Below, in pieces: positions 8,208 through 15,818 of a stretch of 64,000 nt of DNA. The translations under genes were made by a program, and so were the position numbers. This DNA comes from DATBAT01 sp963824805 (GTDB lineage: Bacteria > Acidobacteriota > Terriglobia > Terriglobales > Acidobacteriaceae), in the NCBI GenBank assembly GCA_963824805.1, contig CAWGQZ010000019.1, forward strand, positions 7,602 through 71,601, read 5' to 3'. The notes under the pieces were generated by a model that worked only from the letters and a program-made list of their open reading frames with translations, was not told the DNA's origin and searched no databases. The first letter of the stretch is position 1. Each line of letters opens with the position of its first letter.

Positions 8208-9527
8208 TTAGTGATTGGTGTTGGGTGCTCGGGTGGGCTGGGCCAGGCGAATCAGGGCGGCAAGACAGCCGGCAAAGGCCATCGCCGCGGCTACCACCAG
8301 CAGACCACCTTTAAACCCGCCCGTGCTGAGCCGGACCTTGCCAATGACGTAAGGGCCGAAAAATCCGCCAAGATTGCCAATGGAATTAATCAGTGCAATT
8401 CCGGCTGCGGCGCCGCTGCCTGAGAGCAGGGTGGTTGGCATCGACCAGAACGGACCCATCATGGAAAACTCGGCCAGAACGGCGAGGCTAATGGCTGCAA
8501 TCATGGGTACGACGGATCCGGAATAAGCAGCGCCCAACAAAGCGGCCGAACCGATGAACGCAAGAATGGCGGCGTGCCAGCGTCGTTCACCGGTGCGGTC
8601 CGAGTGGTATCCCACAATCACCATGGAGATTGCCGCGGCCACGTAAGGGATTGCCGACAGCAAACCGATCACGACGCTGCTGACTCCCGAGAGGCTGTGG
8701 ATTACTGTTGGGAGCCAGAGGCTGATTCCGTAGGTGCAGGTGTTCATCCCGAAATACATGAACGTGAGCATCCAAATCCGTCCACTCAGCAGGGCCCTGG
8801 ATGCAGTGGAATAACCCGTTACCGAAGTCGCGCGCCGCTCCCGTTCCAGCGTGTCCATGAGCCACTCCCGCTGGTCCGCGGGCAGCCATTGGGCATCGAT
8901 GGGAAAATCGGTGAGATAGAAGACGACGACAGCTCCCAGAAGGATCGCAGGTAGCCCTTCCATCAAGAACAACCATTGCCACCCGGAGAGTCCCCCGCGA
9001 TTGTGGAGGGTCAGGAGTGCGCCGGAGATGGGTCCGCCCACTACTCCAGCCAATGGCGCGGCGGTCATGAACCACGCCACCGTTCGGGCGCGCGCTTCGG
9101 CAGGGAACCAGTTTCTGAGATACAGAATCACTCCGGGGAAAAAGCCGGCTTCGGCGAGTCCGAGGGTGAAACGAAGGGCATAGAAGCTCTTCGGGGTAGT
9201 GACGAAAATCATGCAGCAGGAGACAACTCCCCAGATAACCATCAACAGGCAGATCCAGCGCCGCGCGCCCACGCGGTTGAGGATGAGGTTGCTGGGCAAC
9301 TGGAAGCAGAGGTATCCCGCAAAGAATACGCCCGCCCCAAATCCGTAAACTGCATCATTGAAATGCAGCTGCTGCTGCATTTGAAGTGCAGCGAAGCCTA
9401 CGTTGATCCGGTCCAGGTAGGCGACGATGTAGAGCACGAAAAGGAAAGGCACAATACGGCGGGTAAGCCGGGAGATAACGAGCGGGCCGATGTCAGGAGA
9501 GGCGGCGAGGGAATTCGTAGGGACCAT
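8208..9527 (-). CDS. MFS transporter, anion:cation symporter (ACS)-like
   Basis: A 439 aa integral membrane protein with the 12-helix pattern of the major facilitator superfamily. The early sequence RRIVPFLFVLYIVAYLDRIN and GVFFAGYLCFQLPSNLIL is typical of the ACS / phthalate-glucarate permease family, which takes up organic acid anions with a cation. The signature between helices 2 and 3 is present in modified form (NRVGARRWICLL). It stands alone, with no catabolic genes next to it, so the substrate cannot be inferred. The ATG at 9527 (MVPTNSLAASPD) precedes a short cytosolic N-terminus. Confidence 0.88.
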   Translation of the reverse strand: MVPTNSLAASPDIGPLVISRLTRRIVPFLFVLYIVAYLDRINVGFAALQMQQQLHFNDAVYGFGAGVFFAGYLCFQLPSNLILNRVGARRWICLLMVIWGVVSCCMIFVTTPKSFYALRFTLGLAEAGFFPGVILYLRNWFPAEARARTVAWFMTAAPLAGVVGGPISGALLTLHNRGGLSGWQWLFLMEGLPAILLGAVVVFYLTDFPIDAQWLPADQREWLMDTLERERRATSVTGYSTASRALLSGRIWMLTFMYFGMNTCTYGISLWLPTVIHSLSGVSSVVIGLLSAIPYVAAAISMVIVGYHSDRTGERRWHAAILAFIGSAALLGAAYSGSVVPMIAAISLAVLAEFSMMGPFWSMPTTLLSGSGAAAGIALINSIGNLGGFFGPYVIGKVRLSTGGFKGGLLVVAAAMAFAGCLAALIRLAQPTRAPNTNH

Positions 9528-9624
9528 AGCAGGGTGTGCCGAAACGACCTTCTCCGCAAGGATTCATCCGGCGATGAGAAACCTTACAGGAGAGGCGGCC
9601 ATGTAGCAACCGGAAGTAAGGAGA

Positions 9625-10113
9625 CTACAGCTTGCTAAGAAATTCGGTGATCTCAGGTTGCGACCAGTCGACGGCGCCGATGAATTTACGGCGCATGACA
9701 CCATTGCGGTCGATGATATAGGTCTCGGGAAACTTGAAGGTCCCGTAAAGATTATTGCTTTGCTGTTTTTCGTCGCGGACGGTGAGCAAACTTATGTTGT
9801 GATCGTGGAGAAATCGCCGATATGCCCCAGCGTCTGTGTCGACACTGACAGCCAGCACAGTCACACCACGATCTTTGAGCCGCTGTTGAAGTTGCACTAA
9901 CGAGGGCATCTCTTCAATGCAGGGCATGCACCAGGTCGCCCAGAAGTTGAGCACAACAATCTCGCCGCGAAACTGGTTCAGTGCAAGCTTGCGGTCGGAG
10001 TCTTGTACGGTAAAGTCGGGGGCAACGGTTCCGATTCGAGGGGGCTTGGACCCTGTGTCGCAAGCCGACAGCAGTAGAGTCAGCGCAGTTAGAAGAAAAC
10101 TCGCCCGTCGCAC
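9625..10113 (-). CDS. TlpA/ResA-like thioredoxin-fold lipoprotein
   Basis: Membrane-anchored periplasmic thiol-disulfide oxidoreductase, 162 aa. The GTG at 10113 gives a lipoprotein signal with lipobox LLSAC (Cys18). The AhpC/TSA-Redoxin domain follows (GTVAPDFTVQDSD), with the redox motif WATWCMPC and the cis-Pro region KFPETYIIDRNG. The family reduces cytochrome c apoprotein cysteines or other periplasmic disulfides; the partner is unknown here. It is divergent from the glycosyltransferase gene, with only 26 bp between the start codons. Confidence 0.9.
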   Translation of the reverse strand: MRRASFLLTALTLLLSACDTGSKPPRIGTVAPDFTVQDSDRKLALNQFRGEIVVLNFWATWCMPCIEEMPSLVQLQQRLKDRGVTVLAVSVDTDAGAYRRFLHDHNISLLTVRDEKQQSNNLYGTFKFPETYIIDRNGVMRRKFIGAVDWSQPEITEFLSKL

Positions 10114-10118
10114 CCATT

Positions 10119-10124
10119 TATAAT
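10119..10124 (+). promoter_or_regulatory. Consensus -10 hexamer in a very short divergent intergenic region
   Basis: TATAAT lies 15 bases ahead of the glycosyltransferase ATG, with no clear -35 and no Shine-Dalgarno. If used, transcription would begin only a few bases before the start codon, giving a nearly leaderless mRNA. The hexamer reads as ATTATA on the other strand, where tlpA-like starts at 10113. Confidence 0.35.
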
Positions 10125-10139
10125 ACCTAATTCGGCCCT

Positions 10140-11243
10140 ATGTCAGTGGAAAGCACAATCCCGGCTGCTTTGCAAGCGTCGGTGATTGTTCCAGCGCGCA
10201 ATGAAGAGGCCTGCCTTGCCGCCTGCCTCCGATCGTTAAGTGAGCAGGCCGGAGTCAACTTCGAAATTATCGTAGTCGACGATGCCTCAACCGACCGTAC
10301 CGGGGAAATTGCCAAATCCTTCCCGCAGGTTAGGGTGGTCCATCCCCCAGCCTTACCGCCCGGATGGAGCGGGAAGGTAAATGCCGTCGAGGCTGGGGCT
10401 GCACAGGCTCGGGGGGCGTGGCTGCTTTTTACTGACGCGGATACAGTTCATCTTCCGGGTTCATTAGCCCGCGCCATTACTGAAGCAGAGAAAAGGCAAG
10501 CAGCTTTGCTTTCCTATTCCCCGGAGCAGCAGGTTCGCAGTTTTTGGGAGAAGGCGGTTATGCCGGTTGTGTTTGCTGAACTGGCATCAAGGTTCAGACC
10601 GGTGGAAGTCAGCAATCCGAGGTCCGCCGTCGCAGCAGCGAACGGGCAGTACCTCTTGATATCCCGCGAGACCTATGCGGCAGTCGGCGGATTTGCACCG
10701 GTTGCCACGACGTTGCTCGAAGATGTCGCCATGGCGCGGGCAGTGAAGGCCTCGGGACGCAAGACCTTCTTTCGCTACGGGCCCGATGCCGTGCGTACCC
10801 GAATGTATCGCAATTTCGTCGAGCTGCGAGATGGCTGGACCAAGAACCTCGTGTTGCTCTTTCCCTCCACTAACAGGCTAGCGGCATTGCGATTGATGGA
10901 ATTTGTCCTGATCGTCGGCTGCGCCACGTTGGCCGTGGTTGGGGCGGCCAAGGAAAGAGCTCATACCGGAATAGCAGCGGCCGGCGTTGGCGCGGTGATT
11001 TATGTTTTGTTCGTGATGCGGATTCGTAAAGCGCACTTTCGCTGGGACGCAAACCTGTTTTCGCTACTTGGGCTGCCAGTTTTTGCGTATCTTTTGCTGC
11101 GCTCGCGACTCTTTCACGGCAGAGGCAAGGTAAGCTGGAAAGGGCGCCTGTACGATGGAGAGGCCTCGCAGGGAGACAATCGCACTATCCAGAAGGCTGC
11201 GAAGACCGAGATCACTCCAGCAGCCCCTTTGCCACCCTTATGA
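10140..11243 (+). CDS. Glycosyltransferase family 2, HpnB/CrtQ-like membrane enzyme
   Basis: The 367 aa begin with a GT-A nucleotide-sugar binding fold: SVIVPARNEE, the VVDDAS motif, metal-binding FTDADT and the acceptor-site LLEDVAMA. At least two membrane helices follow in the C-terminal third (LRLMEFVLIVGCATLAVVG, AAGVGAVIYVLFVMRI). The PPGWSGKVNA segment is typical of hopanoid- or carotenoid-associated GT2 enzymes, so transfer to a lipid acceptor is likely. The stop overlaps the start of the downstream PTPS gene by 4 bases, so it is co-transcribed with the pterin genes, an unexpected pairing. Confidence 0.85.
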   Translation: MSVESTIPAALQASVIVPARNEEACLAACLRSLSEQAGVNFEIIVVDDASTDRTGEIAKSFPQVRVVHPPALPPGWSGKVNAVEAGAAQARGAWLLFTDADTVHLPGSLARAITEAEKRQAALLSYSPEQQVRSFWEKAVMPVVFAELASRFRPVEVSNPRSAVAAANGQYLLISRETYAAVGGFAPVATTLLEDVAMARAVKASGRKTFFRYGPDAVRTRMYRNFVELRDGWTKNLVLLFPSTNRLAALRLMEFVLIVGCATLAVVGAAKERAHTGIAAAGVGAVIYVLFVMRIRKAHFRWDANLFSLLGLPVFAYLLLRSRLFHGRGKVSWKGRLYDGEASQGDNRTIQKAAKTEITPAAPLPPL

Positions 11244-11650
11244 TTTATCTCACCCGCAAAGCCGAATTCGCCGCTTCCCACTACTACCACAATCCGGAGT
11301 TCACACCGGAGGAGAACCAGCGCGTCTTCGGCAAGTGCAACAACCCGAACGGGCACGGCCACAACTACACACTGGAAGTAACGGTGAAGGGAGAGATCGA
11401 CCCGCGATCTGGGTTCGTGGTCGATCTCAAGCAGCTCAAGGGCGTGCTGACCCGCGAAGTTTTGGATGCTATGGACCATCGCTTCTTGAATCGAGAGGTA
11501 CCCGAGTTTGCCAACCAGATACCGACTACCGAAAACCTGGCGATTGCCATATGGCAACGGTTGGAACCTAAGTTGAAAGCGGCGCAACTGCATCGGGTGC
11601 GAGTGTACGAAACGTCGGATTTGTTCGTGGACTTTTACGGAGAGGCATGA
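11240..11650 (+). CDS. queD: 6-carboxytetrahydropterin synthase / PTPS family, catalytically complete paralogue
   Basis: The 136 aa fit the 6-pyruvoyl-tetrahydropterin synthase fold. Zinc ligands are His14 (AASHYYH), His39 and His41 (HGHNY). The catalytic Cys33 (GKCNN), Asp79-His80 (AMDHRFLN) and the pterin-anchoring Glu in VRVYETS are all present. The enzyme acts on dihydroneopterin triphosphate made by FolE, giving 6-carboxytetrahydropterin for queuosine/preQ0 or a pyruvoyl-pterin. It overlaps its neighbours by 4 bases on both sides, implying translational coupling. Which of the two reactions it performs cannot be told from the sequence alone. Confidence 0.88.
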   Translation: MIYLTRKAEFAASHYYHNPEFTPEENQRVFGKCNNPNGHGHNYTLEVTVKGEIDPRSGFVVDLKQLKGVLTREVLDAMDHRFLNREVPEFANQIPTTENLAIAIWQRLEPKLKAAQLHRVRVYETSDLFVDFYGEA

Positions 11651-12069
11651 AGGCATATCTCACTCGGCGCTATATGTTTTCAGCCTCGCACCGCCTGCAC
11701 AATGAGGCCATGTCTGCGCAGGAGAACCTCGATACCTATGGCAAGTGCAACAACCCGCATGGCCACGGACACAATTACATGCTCGAAGTGACAGTCAGCG
11801 GGCAGGTCGATCCATCGACAGGAATGGTTTGTAATTTGGCCGATCTGGACGGGTTCGTGCATCGAGACATCCTTGAACGGGTCGACATCCAGAACCTCAA
11901 CACGTTGCCGGAGTTTCAAAGCGAAGTTCCAACTACTGAAAATCTTTGCACTGTCCTCCACAAAATTTTGCAGCGTGGGTTCACCGAGGCACATCTTGAG
12001 AAGGTGAGATTGGAAGAGACGATGATGAATTCGTTCGAGTACACGGGCGGCAAGGAAAGGATTTGGTGA
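11647..12069 (+). CDS. Second PTPS/QueD paralogue lacking the catalytic His
   Basis: 140 aa, clearly homologous to the preceding gene. It keeps the zinc ligands His15, His40 and His42, and the Cys34 of GKCNNPHGHGHNY. At the position of the Asp-His dyad it reads RVDIQNLN, so Asp80 is kept but His is replaced by Ile81. The C-terminal Glu (VRLEET) is present. Loss of the proton-relay His suggests altered chemistry or a partner role in a heteromer (inference). It is coupled to folE by a TGATG overlap. Confidence 0.86.
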   Translation: MKAYLTRRYMFSASHRLHNEAMSAQENLDTYGKCNNPHGHGHNYMLEVTVSGQVDPSTGMVCNLADLDGFVHRDILERVDIQNLNTLPEFQSEVPTTENLCTVLHKILQRGFTEAHLEKVRLEETMMNSFEYTGGKERIW

Positions 12070-12668
12070 TGGTGCAGATCGTAGAGACCCCGACTTTGAC
12101 CAGTGCGAGCTTTGAAGAGTTAGTCCGCGAAATGATCGTGCGGCTTGGAGAAGATCCATCCCGAGAAGGACTGGTGCGGACTCCGGAGCGTTTTCACAAA
12201 GCCTACGAATACCTTACGCGCGGCTACAAGCAGGATCCTGCGACACTTTTAAAAGATGCCCTCTTCACGGTGAACTACGACGAGATGGTTATCGTCAAAG
12301 ATATTGAGATGTACAGCCTGTGTGAGCATCACATGCTCCCGTTTATCGGTAAGGTCCACGTTGCCTATATCCCGAACGGCAAGGTAGTGGGGTTAAGCAA
12401 GATTCCGCGGCTGGTGGAACTATTCTCGCGACGGCTGCAGATTCAGGAAAGGCTCACCACCCAGATTGCGGAAACCATACAAAACGCGATCCACCCGCAG
12501 GGCGTCGGCGTAGTCATCGAGGCTCGCCACCTTTGCATGATGATGCGCGGCGTTGAGAAGCAGCATTCTGCGGCAGTGACTTCGGCAATGTTGGGATGCT
12601 TCCGCGAGGAGCAGGAGACGCGCACCGAATTCTTGTCGCTGATTCGAAGCCGCCCCAACGGGGTCTAG
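12069..12668 (+). CDS. folE: GTP cyclohydrolase I
   Basis: Converts GTP to 7,8-dihydroneopterin triphosphate, the first step of folate, queuosine and biopterin-type pathways. The ATG at 12069 overlaps the previous stop (TGATG); an in-frame TTG lies 6 bases upstream. The 199 aa carry the zinc-binding SLCEHHMLPF and HLCMMMRG motifs and the substrate-binding KIPRLVELFSRR. The order GT2-PTPS-PTPS-folE implies the cyclohydrolase feeds both PTPS paralogues. Confidence 0.96.
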   Translation: MVQIVETPTLTSASFEELVREMIVRLGEDPSREGLVRTPERFHKAYEYLTRGYKQDPATLLKDALFTVNYDEMVIVKDIEMYSLCEHHMLPFIGKVHVAYIPNGKVVGLSKIPRLVELFSRRLQIQERLTTQIAETIQNAIHPQGVGVVIEARHLCMMMRGVEKQHSAAVTSAMLGCFREEQETRTEFLSLIRSRPNGV

Positions 12669-12734
12669 CCGCCCCCAAAATGTCATCCCTTGGGGAATGA
12701 CGGTTGAGGGGTGCGCGGGAACATTCGCGGGGGA

Positions 12735-13622
12735 TTATTTTTTTCGCTGAACTAGGTAATCAGCCAGCGCCTCCATGGTTTCTGCGCGAGTCCCGAAACC
12801 CTCGAGGGCGGCGGAGGCCGTCATGATAAGCTTGTCGGCTTTCTTCCGCGATTCTTCTATTCCAAACAAGGCGGGGTAGGTAGATTTCTCGGCAGCAGTG
12901 TCTTTGCCCGCGGTCTTTCCTAGCTGCTCTGAGGTTTGAGTTACGTCGAGAATATCGTCAACTATTTGGAACGCGAGTCCGATGGATTGCCCGAAGGACC
13001 GCAGCTTTTTAACTGCAGTGTCTTCCGCACCTGCGAAGAGGCCTCCGGTTACCACACTGGCCGTGATGAGCGCGGCGGTCTTCGAGCGGTGAATGTATTC
13101 CAGCGTGTCGGCATCCGGTTTGCGGTGCTCGGCCTCGAGGTCTACGACCTGTCCGCCTATCATTCCATCGACGGTTCCGGTGGCACGAGCGATTTCCTCG
13201 ATGATGCGGACTCGATCCTCTGCAGGACATTTTAAGCGAGCCAGAATTTCGTAGGCCTGCGTCTGCAGCGCATCGCCCGCCAGGATCGCCATGGCGTCGC
13301 CAAAGACTTTGTGGCAGGTGGGACGTCCGCGGCGGAGATCGTCGTTGTCGAGCGCAGGCAGATCGTCGTGAATCAATGAGTAGGTGTGAAGCATTTCCAA
13401 CGCTGCACCAAGATCGGCGACACCATCCGCTAGCGACCCGGCGATCATCCTCGCAGCTTCCATGCAGAGAATCGGCCGCAAACGTTTGCCACCGGCGAAA
13501 ACGCTGTGGCGCATAGCCTTATGAATCGAGGCGGGCCGCTGGGTGGAAGCCGGCAGCAGGCGTTCCAGAGCGGCGTCGGTTGACGCCTGTCCCTGTGCCA
13601 GCGTGTCTTTCAGAGGCAGCAT
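12735..13622 (-). CDS. ispA: Polyprenyl (farnesyl/geranylgeranyl) diphosphate synthase
   Basis: Condenses isopentenyl diphosphate with allylic diphosphates to make C15-C20 chains. Start set at ATG 13622 (MLPLKDTLAQ); a TTG at 13640 is an alternative in the same frame. The first Asp-rich motif is in HDDLPALDNDD followed by RRGRPTCHK, and the second is DDILDVTQ. The insertion spacing and about 295 aa length fit the short-chain IspA class. It directly follows murQ in the same direction, 24 bp after its stop. Confidence 0.93.
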   Translation of the reverse strand: MLPLKDTLAQGQASTDAALERLLPASTQRPASIHKAMRHSVFAGGKRLRPILCMEAARMIAGSLADGVADLGAALEMLHTYSLIHDDLPALDNDDLRRGRPTCHKVFGDAMAILAGDALQTQAYEILARLKCPAEDRVRIIEEIARATGTVDGMIGGQVVDLEAEHRKPDADTLEYIHRSKTAALITASVVTGGLFAGAEDTAVKKLRSFGQSIGLAFQIVDDILDVTQTSEQLGKTAGKDTAAEKSTYPALFGIEESRKKADKLIMTASAALEGFGTRAETMEALADYLVQRKK

Positions 13623-13646
13623 TAAGGCTGAGTATAACAAGCAAGA

Positions 13647-14570
13647 CTAGCGCTTGCGGGCAGCGGCGATAGCATTGCGAACGTGACCCGATGTTTTTTT
13701 CAGGGCACCTTCCGCCACTTTGAGCTTTACTCCGGCTTGCAGCATGACCATTGCCACTGGAACGCGGTTGCTGGAATCCTGCAATGCTTTTGCCGCGGCT
13801 TCTCGATCGACATTGGCGGCTCGCTGCAGAATGGTGATCCCGCGCTCGACGAGTTTTTCGTTCTTCATGTGGACGTTGACCATCAGGTTTCCATAGACAT
13901 AACCCAGACGGGTCATGGCGCCTGTAGAAAGCATATTGAGCACCAATTTTTGCGCCGTGCCAGCCTTCATGCGAGTCGAGCCTGAAACCACCTCGGGGCC
14001 AACCTCGGTGACGATGGCGAAATGAGCTGCTTCCTCCAGCGGGGAACCCGGATTGCAGACCACGGCAATGGTCTTTGAGCCGTGGCGCCGGGCTTCTTCA
14101 ATCGCGGCGATGGTGAAGGGTGTGCGCCCACTAGCGGCGATTCCAACTACAACGTCGTCTTTGTCCGGCTTCCGATCCGCGATTGCGCTCACGCCCAGCT
14201 CCGCCGAGTCTTCACTTGCTTCAGTGGCGGACCAGAGCGCCCGGGTTCCACCGGCGATCACGAACTGCACAGTCTCAGGATCAGTGTTAAAAGTCGGCGG
14301 GCATTCTGAAGCATCGAGCGCAGCCATGCGGCCACTCGTACCCGCACCAACGTAGATCAAACGTCCTCCGCGTTTTAGGGCAGCAGCAATCTCATCGATG
14401 GCACGCGACACCTGGGGCAGGGCTTTCTTCACCGCCCCGGCGACCTTGGCGTCTTCGGCGTTGATGATGCGAGCCAGTTCGAGCGAGGGCTTCTGGTCCA
14501 GATTGGCGGCAGCGTGGTTGGATTGTTCGGTCAGAAGCCTGCTGATTTCTTTCTTGCCTTTTGATTTCAA
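13647..14570 (-). CDS. murQ: N-acetylmuramic acid 6-phosphate etherase
   Basis: Cleaves the lactyl ether of MurNAc-6-phosphate to GlcNAc-6-phosphate and D-lactate in peptidoglycan recycling; cytosolic. The 307 aa contain the SIS sugar-phosphate domain (YVGAGTSGRMAALDASECPP), GIAASGRTPF, and the family C-terminus with the UBA-like end. Its start overlaps the stop of the upstream serine-hydrolase gene by 4 bases, so the two are coupled. Together with the divergent NamZ fusion this marks a MurNAc-salvage locus. Confidence 0.95.
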   Translation of the reverse strand: MKSKGKKEISRLLTEQSNHAAANLDQKPSLELARIINAEDAKVAGAVKKALPQVSRAIDEIAAALKRGGRLIYVGAGTSGRMAALDASECPPTFNTDPETVQFVIAGGTRALWSATEASEDSAELGVSAIADRKPDKDDVVVGIAASGRTPFTIAAIEEARRHGSKTIAVVCNPGSPLEEAAHFAIVTEVGPEVVSGSTRMKAGTAQKLVLNMLSTGAMTRLGYVYGNLMVNVHMKNEKLVERGITILQRAANVDREAAAKALQDSSNRVPVAMVMLQAGVKLKVAEGALKKTSGHVRNAIAAARKR

Positions 14571-15688
14571 CCGTTCTTCTCCAGAGCTTCTACGACGGCA
14601 TCATGAAATTGTGGACGGACCTGTCGAATGGATTGGTTGGAGCAGTCCGGCCAGATGCGATTTGTGAGCAGGATAATCGAAAGCTGGCGTTCGGGATCGA
14701 TCCAGATCGAAGTGCCGGTGTATCCGAGATGGCCAAAAGCATGATCGGAAAGGTACCTGCCCGACTGGGATGGCGCTGAAGGCGTATCCCAGCCCAAAGC
14801 GCGTGAGGTGTTTCTCGGGGCCGACTCCCGACGGGTGAAGACCACGATGGTTTCTGGTCGCAGAATAGGCGCACCGCCAGTCAACATTACGTTGGCAAAC
14901 GTTGCCAGGTCTTCCACGGTTGAAAATACCCCGGCATGGCCTGCGACTCCACCAAGAATGCCGGCATTCTCGTCTTGCACCTCACCTTGAATGATTCGGT
15001 GGCGAAACGACTGGTCATCAACGGTAGGCACGATCGAATCGCGCCATGAGGCGGGCGGATTGAAAGCGGTTTCCGACATTCTCAGTGGTCCAAAAACCTC
15101 ACGCTGCGCAAAGCGGTCGAGGCTCTCTTCTACAAGACGTTCCAGGGCCGTACCCAGGATGATGAATCCGATGTCACTGTATTCAGCCTTGACGCCCGGT
15201 TCGCTGATCAACGGGGTTGTAAACGCTTGCGACAGTAACTCATCTCGCGTCCTGCATCGTTGGAATAGCTTTTCGTATGCGGGCAGTCCTGATGAATGAG
15301 CCAGCAACATGCGGAGTGTAACTTCACGACGGCGGGAATCGTCAGCGATGAACTCCGGCACGATGGCGGTGACCGGCATGTCGAGGTCCAGCAGTCCGCG
15401 TTGGTACAGCAGCATAGCCATGCTGGTGGTAGCCACAACTTTTGAAACCGAGGCGATGTCGAAAATACTTGCCGGGATAACAGCGGGCGATTCGGGATCA
15501 TAAGTAAACTGCCCTAGCGCTTTCAATGCAACCAGTTTTCCGTGATACGTCACGGCACTGGTAGCGCCGGGGAAGGCACGGCTTGAGATGGCATTCTGTA
15601 AAACGGTGAAGGCTCGGCTAAAGCGCATGTCCTGCTCGACCCATGCAGGAAGAGGGGAATGCGGCGTAGTTGCGGGGATCGCTTTCAC
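14567..15688 (-). CDS. AmiE-like serine hydrolase (beta-lactamase/class C fold)
   Basis: The 373 aa have the penicillin-binding/beta-lactamase fold. The SxxK motif is SVSK (Ser80, Lys83), the second motif is YSD in AEYSDIGF, and the third is at GHLGYTGTS. I see no clear signal peptide, so a cytosolic location is possible. In Bacillus subtilis the murQ cluster includes AmiE, a member of this superfamily that removes the peptide from MurNAc. The 4-base overlap with murQ supports an equivalent MurNAc-L-Ala amidase role (inference); esterase or carboxypeptidase activity is the alternative. Confidence 0.85.
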   Translation of the reverse strand: MKAIPATTPHSPLPAWVEQDMRFSRAFTVLQNAISSRAFPGATSAVTYHGKLVALKALGQFTYDPESPAVIPASIFDIASVSKVVATTSMAMLLYQRGLLDLDMPVTAIVPEFIADDSRRREVTLRMLLAHSSGLPAYEKLFQRCRTRDELLSQAFTTPLISEPGVKAEYSDIGFIILGTALERLVEESLDRFAQREVFGPLRMSETAFNPPASWRDSIVPTVDDQSFRHRIIQGEVQDENAGILGGVAGHAGVFSTVEDLATFANVMLTGGAPILRPETIVVFTRRESAPRNTSRALGWDTPSAPSQSGRYLSDHAFGHLGYTGTSIWIDPERQLSIILLTNRIWPDCSNQSIRQVRPQFHDAVVEALEKNG

Positions 15689-15818
15689 GGGAGCGGCTTG
15701 ATCGGGTTATAGCAACTGTGAGGGTTAAAGACAACTATCCCAAGTCCATCTCGCGGTACCCCCTTACTTGAGTTTCTTGAGCAATTCGGCCGCGGTTGTT
15801 AGAGTCGGAGTATCCCCT

